DNA of 7,140 bases from positions 1-7,140 of the forward strand of contig JAPHRL010000283.1 of assembly GCA_026195755.1 (NCBI GenBank). The letters run 5' to 3'. This document shows positions 1-5,200 of the stretch, piece by piece; within the stretch, counting starts at the first letter, position 1; each line of letters begins with the position of its first letter. The notes under the pieces were generated by a model that worked only from the letters and a program-made list of their open reading frames with translations, was not told the origin of the DNA and searched no databases. The DNA comes from Kangiella sp. GTDB lineage: Bacteria; Pseudomonadota; Gammaproteobacteria; Enterobacterales; Kangiellaceae. Position numbers and translations under genes: made by a program.

Positions 1-406
1 AAAACACATATTCATACGTTACTAGGTAGTCATCATTTTGCGTTTCAAAAGTATAAAATACCCATTCTTCATCATATCTATTCCAATAGATCATCTTCGC
101 AGTTTCCTGCAAAGCACATACTTCCCTACTCTTTAAATACCACTCTTTATCTTCATCACTGTATTCTTTTTGATAGTATTCGGTTGTTATGAAATCAGTT
201 TTGTGATCAAAGCAATAAAATTTTTCCTTAATTCCAGGAACCCAGTTTTCCTGATAAAAGGTTAAAATTTGATTAAACTCATTCTGATTATCATAATAAT
301 TGTCGGAAAGCGTCTCGACAACCTCTTCATAAGAACTGGAGCTATCTAATTTTGGCTCGCAAGCCTGCAGCCCTAATGCAAGAAACAGAAGCAACATTTT
401 TCCCAT
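1..406 (-). CDS. Partial predicted lipoprotein of unknown function, running off the left edge
   Basis: An open reading frame starts with ATG at 406-404 and stays open for 135 codons to the window edge, so its C-terminus is missing. The N-terminus is a short lipoprotein signal: MGKM, a hydrophobic stretch of about 11 residues, then a lipobox-like LQAC with the acceptor Cys at residue 16. The mature part is acidic and rich in aromatics (about 15 Tyr, 9 Phe and 4 Trp in 135), with two more Cys at 65 and 97. I recognise no family. A GGG lies 8 bases before the ATG. The gene begins 27 bases after the yigB stop on the same strand with no hairpin between, so it may be read through from that operon. 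By my count it is about 34% G+C, clearly lower than its neighbours, and it uses the rare-type codons AGA, AGG and ATA. This suggests recent acquisition or weak selection. An outer-membrane or periplasmic location is inferred from the lipobox only. Confidence 0.7.
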   Translation of the reverse strand, partial: MGKMLLLFLALGLQACEPKLDSSSSYEEVVETLSDNYYDNQNEFNQILTFYQENWVPGIKEKFYCFDHKTDFITTEYYQKEYSDEDKEWYLKSREVCALQETAKMIYWNRYDEEWVFYTFETQNDDYLVTYEYVF

Positions 407-433
407 GGTTAAACCCTATTAACAGAAAATAAA

Positions 434-1099
434 CTAACCAACCACCCACTCATACAACTTGCCGATATCTTTCACATGAATCTCTAAATGCTGACAGTCG
501 GCTGCGATGCTGCTTTTGATGTCGGTTTCATAACTGTCGCCGATGTGGAGGAGTTCTTGCGGTTCTATCTTTTTGAGGTCACAAATTTTGTGCAGCATTT
601 CAGGTGATGGCTTGGCGCGGCCATGGATGCCTGCGATGAAGTGCTGTTCGAAATAGTCCATTAAACCTAATGCAGATAAATTTGAGTTGCCGTTGCTGGT
701 GGCAAATAGACTGTATTTGTCTTTAAGTGTGGATAATAAATCGTGAGTCAGCTGTGGGATTTTGATTTGGCTACGACAACCATAAAAGATGGCGAATGCT
801 GGATTGATTAATGCTGAGTCACCATCGGTTTTTTCGAGCATTTGATGAATCATTTCTTTGCGCAGTAAGGTCATGTTATCCAGCTCTGGACGGTCTTCTT
901 CTAGTAGCTTTTTTGAAATCGCTTGCATCGCTGCAACATCAAATTTTTCACCGATTGGCGGATGTGCTTTGGCTAAAAACTCAAGCAAGTCCTGCTCGCA
1001 CTGTTCTATGACGCCCTGGTTATCCCACAGGGTGTCGTCTAAATCAAAGCTGATGACTTTGACTTTTTGCCAGTCAATTTCTTTTATTTTTTCAGTCAT
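434..1099 (-). CDS. yigB: HAD-superfamily phosphatase, YigB-like
   Basis: This is a 221-residue cytoplasmic haloacid-dehalogenase-type hydrolase. Motif I is FDLDDTLWDN with nucleophile Asp19 and acid/base Asp21. Motif II is the TSN at 134-136, motif III is Lys163 in GRAKPSP, and motif IV is GDSYETDI with Asp188 and Asp193. A helical cap domain fills roughly residues 28-115. The E. coli homologue YigB dephosphorylates the riboflavin intermediate 5-amino-6-(5-phosphoribitylamino)uracil and also FMN. I infer the same role from family and position directly after xerC, the same neighbour as in E. coli, though HAD substrate range is hard to read from sequence. The ATG at 1099 lies 3 bases after the xerC stop, with only a weak purine-rich ribosome site (AGAAAGAA), so translation is probably coupled to xerC. 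It ends in TAG. Confidence 0.85.
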   Translation of the reverse strand: MTEKIKEIDWQKVKVISFDLDDTLWDNQGVIEQCEQDLLEFLAKAHPPIGEKFDVAAMQAISKKLLEEDRPELDNMTLLRKEMIHQMLEKTDGDSALINPAFAIFYGCRSQIKIPQLTHDLLSTLKDKYSLFATSNGNSNLSALGLMDYFEQHFIAGIHGRAKPSPEMLHKICDLKKIEPQELLHIGDSYETDIKSSIAADCQHLEIHVKDIGKLYEWVVG

Positions 1100-1102
1100 T
1101 GT

Positions 1103-2008
1103 TTATTCTTTCTTTTTTCTGGCTCTTGGGTGTGAGGCATCATAGGTTTTGGCTAAATGCTGGAAATCAAGGTGAGTATAAATCTGTGTGGTTGAAATAC
1201 TGGCATGGCCTAACAGTTCTTGTACTGCACGTAAATCACTAGAAGATTCCAGTACATGAGTTGCACACGAATGACGTAGTTTATGTGGATGTAAACGATC
1301 ATTGAGTCCTAGCTTTTTGCCCCAGTGTGCCAAACGTTGTTGAATGGCGCGGTTTGTTAGCCGATTGCCTTGCTGGCTTAAGAACAATGCTTTTTCATTA
1401 CTGTTTTTAACAAAACTGTTTCGCTCCTTTAACCACAGGCTTAGTACTTTTTTGGAGCTATTTCCGAAGGGTACTTCTCGAATTTTATTGCCTTTACCGA
1501 GCACACGTAGCGTTTGATCTGAAAAACTTAAGTCATCAATATCCATGGCGCTTAATTCTGCAAGACGAATACCGGATGAATACAATAATTCCATCATGGC
1601 TTTGTCGCGAACTTCAATTGGCTCATCTTCAGGCATTTGATCAAGAAAATGGTTTAGGCTATCCACATCAATATTTTTGGGTAAGCGTTTTGCTTTTTTG
1701 GGACCACGGACGCCAACGGCTGGGTTAACGGTGATTTTCTTTTCGCTTAATAGGAACTCCAAGAAACGACGCATTGCCGATAACTGAAGCGCACTGCTGG
1801 AAGGCGATGCTCCCTGCCGATGACGTTTGGCAATGAGCATCCGAATATCTTGTGTGGTAATTTGTTGCCAGCTGTTATAACCAGCATCACGACAAAAGGT
1901 TAGTAACCTTTCTAACTGACGACGATAATTATTGACCGTATGTTCTGAGTAGCGCTTTTCATGCAGCAGCCTGTTCAAATAGCGTTGAATATCAGATTCC
2001 ATGGTCAC
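1103..2008 (-). CDS. xerC: Tyrosine recombinase XerC
   Basis: XerC works with XerD and FtsK at the dif site to resolve chromosome dimers before cell division. The 301-residue length matches the family (about 300). An N-terminal core-binding domain covers roughly residues 3-90, with the typical S-x-HTVxxYRRQL start. The catalytic domain covers about 110-290 and has the full active-site set: Arg148 (SSGIRLAEL), Lys172 (GKGNK), His242 and Arg245 (HPHKLRHS), His268 (LLGHAS) and nucleophile Tyr277 (TQIYTHL). It is therefore probably active, and a housekeeping Xer rather than an integrase given its place between yigA and yigB. The longest frame starts at GTG 2008-2006. An ATG two codons later (2002-2000) is an equally possible start, and an in-frame TAA just upstream rules out anything longer. 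The gene begins 11 bases after the yigA stop. Confidence 0.95.
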   Translation of the reverse strand: MTMESDIQRYLNRLLHEKRYSEHTVNNYRRQLERLLTFCRDAGYNSWQQITTQDIRMLIAKRHRQGASPSSSALQLSAMRRFLEFLLSEKKITVNPAVGVRGPKKAKRLPKNIDVDSLNHFLDQMPEDEPIEVRDKAMMELLYSSGIRLAELSAMDIDDLSFSDQTLRVLGKGNKIREVPFGNSSKKVLSLWLKERNSFVKNSNEKALFLSQQGNRLTNRAIQQRLAHWGKKLGLNDRLHPHKLRHSCATHVLESSSDLRAVQELLGHASISTTQIYTHLDFQHLAKTYDASHPRARKKKE

Positions 2009-2019
2009 TAGTTAAAAAG

Positions 2020-2697
2020 CTAACTCTCCTGTTTATCCAGACACGCTTCGGTCACATCACCAATCAAGCGTAAAAATAAAGTACCCATATCAGCTGTAAA
2101 TAAGTCGACATCCTTACTTCCCAAAGCAATCAAGCCAACACTGGCATTTTCACCCAGCGGAATCATTGAATAAGATTCTAATTCATGATCGCCGCCAAAC
2201 AGTTGCGAAATACTTTCAGTTACTCGTCCACAGATAGGATCGTTTTGAATAAAATGTTGATCGGTTAACTGGCGGATGATTTCAAGATCGCTGTAATTAA
2301 CATGATGCAAGGTGCCGCTATCGTCGCACAACCATAATTGAACGTTATCCAACTCAAAGTTATCGCGCAAATGTTCCAATAAACGATCCACCATTTCCTG
2401 CATTGAATGTGCAGCAATCATTGCTACAAATAACTCTGCACACTTATTCAGCAGATCGCCATTACTGTGCGCATTCTCAATTAAGTTGTTAAGTTGTGAC
2501 TGCAATTTATCGGCTTTATTTCTTAAGCCTAAAATTTGTCGCTCAACTAATGAAACTGAGCCATACACTTTGTGCTGTAACCTCAGTTTTTCTAATAACT
2601 CTTGATGATTCTCAAAGAAATCCGGATGTTGCTCTAAATAAACAGCAATCTCCTGCTCTCTTTTCAATCGATCTTCTGCTGAACTACCTTCTGTCAT
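2020..2697 (-). CDS. yigA: DUF484 family protein (YigA-like), GAF-like domain
   Basis: This is a 225-residue soluble protein of the DUF484 family, whose biochemical role is unknown. It shows the family hallmarks: an N-terminal helix with YLEQHPDFFENHQELLEKL (residues 20-38), then GSVSLVERQ (46-54) followed by a heptad-like helix (LRNKADKLQSQLNNL, 58-72) that probably forms a coiled coil, and a C-terminal GAF-like domain from about residue 85 to 218. The ATG at 2697 has a good ribosome site, GGGGA, 6 bases upstream. DUF484 genes typically lie between dapF and xerC, as here. That conserved linkage suggests a role connected with xerC or cell division, but this is inference. The ligand of the GAF-like fold cannot be told from sequence. 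It lies 75 bases after dapF, beyond a hairpin, so it may be expressed at a different level from dapF. Confidence 0.88.
   Translation of the reverse strand: MTEGSSAEDRLKREQEIAVYLEQHPDFFENHQELLEKLRLQHKVYGSVSLVERQILGLRNKADKLQSQLNNLIENAHSNGDLLNKCAELFVAMIAAHSMQEMVDRLLEHLRDNFELDNVQLWLCDDSGTLHHVNYSDLEIIRQLTDQHFIQNDPICGRVTESISQLFGGDHELESYSMIPLGENASVGLIALGSKDVDLFTADMGTLFLRLIGDVTEACLDKQES
2024..2030 (-). promoter_or_regulatory. Candidate Shine-Dalgarno of xerC, unusually distant
   Basis: AGGAGAG is the only strong purine match upstream of xerC, and it overlaps the last codons of yigA. It lies 15 bases before the GTG start and 21 before the ATG alternative, longer than the usual 5-10. The downstream position of the site favours GTG over ATG, but the long spacing suggests xerC is translated weakly or by coupling to yigA termination. 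Confidence 0.4.
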
Positions 2698-2725
2698 TTT
2701 GCTTCCCCGAAAATATACTTTCCCT

Positions 2726-2759
2726 AAAAAATAGTTAGCCTTTACCCTACGCAGCTAAC
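2726..2759 (-). terminator. Terminator- or attenuator-like hairpin between dapF and yigA
   Basis: Read on the minus strand, GTTAGCT (2759-2753) pairs with GGCTAAC (2740-2734). The stem is 6 Watson-Crick pairs plus one G-U, with a 12-base loop. A T and an A follow, then six consecutive T (2731-2726). This is the layout of a Rho-independent terminator, though the stem is short and only moderately G+C rich and the loop is large. It lies 13 bases after the dapF stop and 28 bases before yigA, inside an apparent operon, so partial termination is more likely than a full stop. Confidence 0.5.
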
Positions 2760-2772
2760 GGTATTCTTATTA

Positions 2773-3603
2773 TTAAATTTCAACTTGCCCTTCAAAAACG
2801 ACTTTAGCTGGGCCACTCATAAAGACTGATGAGCCCTCTCCCTGCCAAGTTATCCATAGGCTGCCACCAGGCAATATCACTTTGACCTTATCATCAGTCA
2901 AATCTTGTAAGCGGGCAACAACAACGGCTGCACACGCACCCGTTCCACAGGCCAGCGTTTCACCCACCCCACGCTCATACACACGAAGTTTTATGGTTTG
3001 TCGGTCGACCACTTCCATAAAGCCTGCGTTTGCTTGTGATGGAAAATATTTGTGCTGACTCAACATCGGGCCAACCGTTTGTACCGGTGCCTTCTCCACA
3101 TCATCTACTTTCAGTACGCAATGTGGATTGCCCATCGAAACCGCACCCACTTTATAACTGATACCACCTGCATCTATCGAGTACAGCGTTTGCTTTTCAG
3201 CAAAGCGTAGCGGAATCTGCGCTGGTTCTAATCTTGGCTTACCCATATCAATGGTCACTAAACCATTATCTTCAAGTGTCGCTTGCATGGTCGCGGTATT
3301 GGTCGATAACCGTAGCTGTCTTTTCCAGGTCAGGCCTTTTTGCCTGACATACTTGGCTACCGCTCGCGCACCATTGCCACAATGACCCGCCTCGCTCCCA
3401 TCCGCATTAAAAATCCGGAAATGGAAATCTGACTCAGGATGTTGTGGCGCTTCAATAATCAACAACTGGTCAAAGCCGATACCAAAGTTGCGATGCGCCA
3501 AATTTGCGATTTGGCCTTGATTCAAATAAACCGCCTGAGAAATTGCATCCACCACTACAAAATCATTACCTAGGCCCTGCATCTTACTGAACGGCATGAT
3601 CAT
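2773..3603 (-). CDS. dapF: Diaminopimelate epimerase
   Basis: DapF converts LL-diaminopimelate to meso-diaminopimelate in the cytoplasm, feeding peptidoglycan cross-links and lysine synthesis. It is a PLP-independent two-cysteine racemase. The 276-residue length matches the family. Both catalytic cysteines are present: Cys75 in EAGHCGNGAR and Cys219 in LACGTGAC. GLGNDF (residues 10-15), NADGSEAG, MGNPH (157-161) and YERGVGET (209-216) supply the substrate-binding residues. Start: the ATG at 3603 overlaps the lptM stop (ATGA) and has AAGGTGA at a good distance. The ATG two codons later (3597) would give the more family-like MPFSKMQG start but is poorly spaced. The end carries three TAA codons in a row, in frame. 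lysA, next to dapF in Pseudomonas, is absent here, so the order is the enteric one. Confidence 0.97.
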   Translation of the reverse strand: MIMPFSKMQGLGNDFVVVDAISQAVYLNQGQIANLAHRNFGIGFDQLLIIEAPQHPESDFHFRIFNADGSEAGHCGNGARAVAKYVRQKGLTWKRQLRLSTNTATMQATLEDNGLVTIDMGKPRLEPAQIPLRFAEKQTLYSIDAGGISYKVGAVSMGNPHCVLKVDDVEKAPVQTVGPMLSQHKYFPSQANAGFMEVVDRQTIKLRVYERGVGETLACGTGACAAVVVARLQDLTDDKVKVILPGGSLWITWQGEGSSVFMSGPAKVVFEGQVEI

Positions 3604-3848
3604 AATTGATCACCTTGTGGCTCAGTCGTCTGTTGCCCAGTTTCTTGTTTACCTTCTGGTACGGACGCCTTTTCCTCGTCCATAATCGGTCCGTCTTTGG
3701 GAGCTTGTTCTTCCGGAGCTTGTTTCTCAGAAACCACTGTTTCTGATTCACTTTCAGATAAGAATAAGTCACCTTTCTGACCACAGGCTGCTAATGTCAC
3801 GGCCAGCAAAGACAGTGCTAACAACTGTCCAATTTGATTTTTACACAT
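3600..3848 (-). CDS. lptM: Small LptM-like (YifL family) outer-membrane lipoprotein
   Basis: This is an 82-residue lipoprotein. The signal peptide (residues 1-21) ends in the lipobox LAAC with acceptor Cys22. CGQKG follows, matching the CGxKGPL hallmark of the YifL/LptM family except that the proline is Asp. In E. coli LptM binds the LptD-LptE translocon and promotes its correct oxidative maturation, and the same role is inferred here. The rest of the mature protein is a low-complexity acidic, Gln/Pro-rich tail with SESESE and a repeated five-residue unit (EKQAP then EEQAP), and is probably disordered. The ATG at 3848 has no clear ribosome site. It is the first gene of the minus-strand operon, overlaps dapF by four bases, and is divergent from cyaY, the same arrangement as in E. 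coli. Confidence 0.8.
   Translation of the reverse strand: MCKNQIGQLLALSLLAVTLAACGQKGDLFLSESESETVVSEKQAPEEQAPKDGPIMDEEKASVPEGKQETGQQTTEPQGDQL
3610..3616 (-). promoter_or_regulatory. Ribosome binding site of dapF, inside the lptM end
   Basis: AAGGTGA lies within the last codons of lptM. Its AAGG core is 9 bases before the ATG at 3603 and 15 before the ATG at 3597, so it supports the upstream start. Together with the 4-base ATGA overlap it indicates translational coupling of dapF to lptM. Confidence 0.55.
3700..3724. repeat. 15-bp-period direct repeat inside the lptM tail
   Basis: GGAGCTTGTT occurs at 3700-3709 and again at 3715-3724. On the coding strand the 15-bp period keeps the reading frame and makes the duplicated QAP-containing unit (EKQAP, EEQAP). 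It looks like an in-frame slippage duplication in a region with little sequence constraint. Confidence 0.6.
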
Positions 3849-4025
3849 TGTGTATTTAGTATTTTCATCAATTTGAGAATTAGCCCTATCTTCCTACAGC
3901 TTGCCGTTTCCTGCAAGTTTGCATCACTTATAAAATCGTTCTTTATGCACTAATTCCGCTTAACCCAGCGCTACCAATCTGGCACAATGTCTCACCATTA
4001 ATCATTAAGATTATTAGGAATTACC
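3849..4025. promoter_or_regulatory. Divergent lptM/cyaY intergenic region
   Basis: This 177-base spacer must hold the promoters for the minus-strand lptM operon and, at least in part, for plus-strand cyaY. A TATAAA at 3929-3934 (TATAAG on the other strand, partly self-complementary) is the best -10-like core in either direction, but I find no good -35 at 16-18 bases from it. A short inverted repeat, CTTGC (3900-3904) and GCAAG (3913-3917), lies nearby. The plus-strand AGGA at 4016-4019 is the cyaY ribosome site, 6 bases before its ATG. No RNA gene or riboswitch is recognisable. Confidence 0.45.
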
Positions 4026-4343
4026 ATGACTGAATCTGAATTCAATCAACAAGTTGATGACACCCTGATTGCTATCGAAGAAGCCTTGGACGAGTTAGAT
4101 CTCGATATTGACTACGAAACCAGCGGTGGCATTCTGACTATCACCTTAGAGAATGGCAGCAAAATCATCATTAACCGTCAAACTCCGGTCAAACAGTTAT
4201 GGCTGGCGGCGAAAGATGGTGGCTACCATCTGGACTGGGCTCATGACCAATGGATCACTGACAAAGACAAGGAGCCGCTTGAACAATTGTTATCCCGCGT
4301 TATGACACAGCAATCTGGCGAGTCAGTGTCTTTTACTTTATAA
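4026..4343 (+). CDS. cyaY: Bacterial frataxin CyaY
   Basis: CyaY is a small cytoplasmic iron-binding protein that associates with the cysteine desulfurase IscS and modulates iron-sulfur cluster assembly. The 105-residue length is typical. Helix 1 is acidic (Glu/Asp at 3, 5, 11, 12, 18, 19, 22, 23, 25, 27 and 29), giving the iron-binding surface. The central sheet carries the signature GGILTITLENGSKIIINRQ (34-52) and then VKQLWLA and GGYHLDW (65-71), very close to the E. coli protein. The C-terminal helix (84-96) is intact. The ATG at 4026 has AGGA 6 bases upstream. It is divergent from lptM, as in E. coli. The next gene follows after 30 bases, so the two may be co-transcribed. Confidence 0.96.
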   Translation: MTESEFNQQVDDTLIAIEEALDELDLDIDYETSGGILTITLENGSKIIINRQTPVKQLWLAAKDGGYHLDWAHDQWITDKDKEPLEQLLSRVMTQQSGESVSFTL

Positions 4344-4358
4344 CCATCACTTTATAAC
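4335..4358. repeat. Short tandem duplication at the cyaY stop codon
   Basis: ACTTTATAAC occurs at 4335-4344, where its TAA is the cyaY stop, and again at 4349-4358, a 14-bp period. The second copy falls in the spacer before the esterase gene. It looks like a small local duplication with no obvious function. Confidence 0.6.
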
Positions 4359-4373
4359 GATAAGTTAATATTT

Positions 4374-5051
4374 ATGTCTGAATTACTGCCTTGCGTTACC
4401 GTCGAACCGTCCTCCGCTCACCAAGCTACCGTTATCTGGCTACATGGCCTGGGCGCTGATGGCCATGACTTTGAGCCGATTGTTCCTGAGTTAAAGCTAC
4501 CAGAAGAGCTGGGCGTTAAATTTATTTTTCCTCATGCACCCGTCATTCCAGTCACCATCAATGGTGGTTACCAAATGCGTGCCTGGTACGATATCCGCAA
4601 TGCTGACCTGTCACAACGTGAAGACGAAGCCGGCGTCCGCCAATCTGGCGAACAAGTTGAGCAACTGATCAGACATGAAATCGAGCAAGGTATTGCAACA
4701 GACAGAATTATCCTCGCTGGATTTTCACAAGGTGGCGCCATAGCCCTGCACTTGGCCACCCGCCTAAATCACAAACTTGCCGGAATAGTCGCCCTCTCTA
4801 CCTACCTCACCATTCCAGACAAGCTGGCTGATGAAAAATCAGACTCCAACTTAAATACCCCCATCTTCATGGCCCACGGCCAACAAGATCCCGTTGTCCC
4901 CATACAGCGCGGTCAATACAGCGCCAAAGTGCTTGAAGAGAATGGCTTTACCGTCCAATGGAGTGACTTCCCCATGCAGCATGCTGTGTGCCTTGAAGAA
5001 ATACAGGCTCTTGGAAGCTATATGCAAGAGCGGTTTACCGAACAAAGCTAG
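4374..5051 (+). CDS. Alpha/beta-hydrolase carboxylesterase, EstB / acyl-protein-thioesterase type
   Basis: This is a 225-residue cytoplasmic serine hydrolase of the phospholipase/carboxylesterase family (Abhydrolase_2), related to Pseudomonas carboxylesterase II and eukaryotic acyl-protein thioesterases. It likely cleaves short-chain acyl or carboxyl esters; the natural substrate is unknown. The oxyanion-hole region is WLHGLGADGHDF (22-33). The nucleophile is Ser118 in GFSQG, and the catalytic triad is completed by Asp172 (HGQQDPVVP) and His203 (MQHAVC). FPHAP and MRAWYDI are further family motifs. Length is normal (about 220) and there is no signal peptide. The ATG at 4374 has no strong ribosome site, only GATAAG about 9 bases upstream. 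It follows cyaY by 30 bases on the same strand. A perfect inverted repeat lies 41 bases after its stop. Confidence 0.92.
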   Translation: MSELLPCVTVEPSSAHQATVIWLHGLGADGHDFEPIVPELKLPEELGVKFIFPHAPVIPVTINGGYQMRAWYDIRNADLSQREDEAGVRQSGEQVEQLIRHEIEQGIATDRIILAGFSQGGAIALHLATRLNHKLAGIVALSTYLTIPDKLADEKSDSNLNTPIFMAHGQQDPVVPIQRGQYSAKVLEENGFTVQWSDFPMQHAVCLEEIQALGSYMQERFTEQS

Positions 5052-5092
5052 CTCAACGTCAATACTCACTTTCTGCTAGACGTTTGTCTTAA

Positions 5093-5116
5093 TACGGAAT
5101 GGTTCCGCATTCCGTA
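5093..5116. repeat. Perfect 9-bp inverted repeat between the esterase gene and algZ
   Basis: TACGGAATG (5093-5101) and CATTCCGTA (5108-5116) are exact inverted repeats with a 6-base loop GTTCCG. The loop holds a second TTCCG, so CGGAA (5095-5099) could instead pair with TTCCG at 5103-5107, giving two mutually exclusive hairpins. Neither strand has a T-run after it, so it is not a classical intrinsic terminator. It may still end the cyaY-esterase transcript, or be an operator for algZ. Confidence 0.75.
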
Positions 5117-5129
5117 AAACTGGCATCGC

Positions 5130-5158
5130 TTCAATTATCTATTATGTATTTTTACACT
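5130..5158 (+). promoter_or_regulatory. Weak candidate sigma-70 promoter for algZR
   Basis: TTCAAT (5130-5135), a 17-base spacer, and TACACT (5153-5158) form the best-spaced -35/-10 pair between the inverted repeat and algZ. The matches to consensus are 3/6 and 4/6, so this is only suggestive. An alternative -10-like TATTAT lies at 5140-5145 with no good -35. Confidence 0.2.
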
Positions 5159-5200
5159 AACTGATGGATTTTCTTGGTTTTTTGCGCGACTATAAGCTTT

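Noticed and set aside
858..1145. Plus-strand open frame of 95 codons opposite yigB
   Set aside because: It lies antisense to a gene with full HAD motifs, has a Ser/Cys-rich composition typical of a shadow frame, and shows no recognisable domain.
3597..3612. Two TGATCA words forming a near-palindrome at the lptM/dapF overlap
   Set aside because: It falls in coding and start-codon sequence, is AT-rich and short, and is probably chance.
3584..3784. Minus-strand 66-codon frame overlapping lptM
   Set aside because: It is another frame of the lptM gene, very Lys/Arg-rich, with no ribosome site or family features. The lptM frame has the lipobox and family motif.
3980..3996. TGGCAC upstream of cyaY resembling the -24 half of a sigma-54 promoter
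   Set aside because: The matching TTGC-type -12 element with its conserved GC is absent at the required spacing.
4851..5079. Open frames on both strands within and just after the esterase gene (4851-5069 minus, 4894-5079 plus)
   Set aside because: Both overlap the 3' end of a gene with a complete catalytic triad and show no domain or ribosome site.
5174..5200. TTG start giving the AlgZ-like kinase nine extra residues
   Set aside because: TTG is rarer, no better ribosome site precedes it, and the family-like N-terminus fits the ATG at 5201. It cannot be fully excluded.
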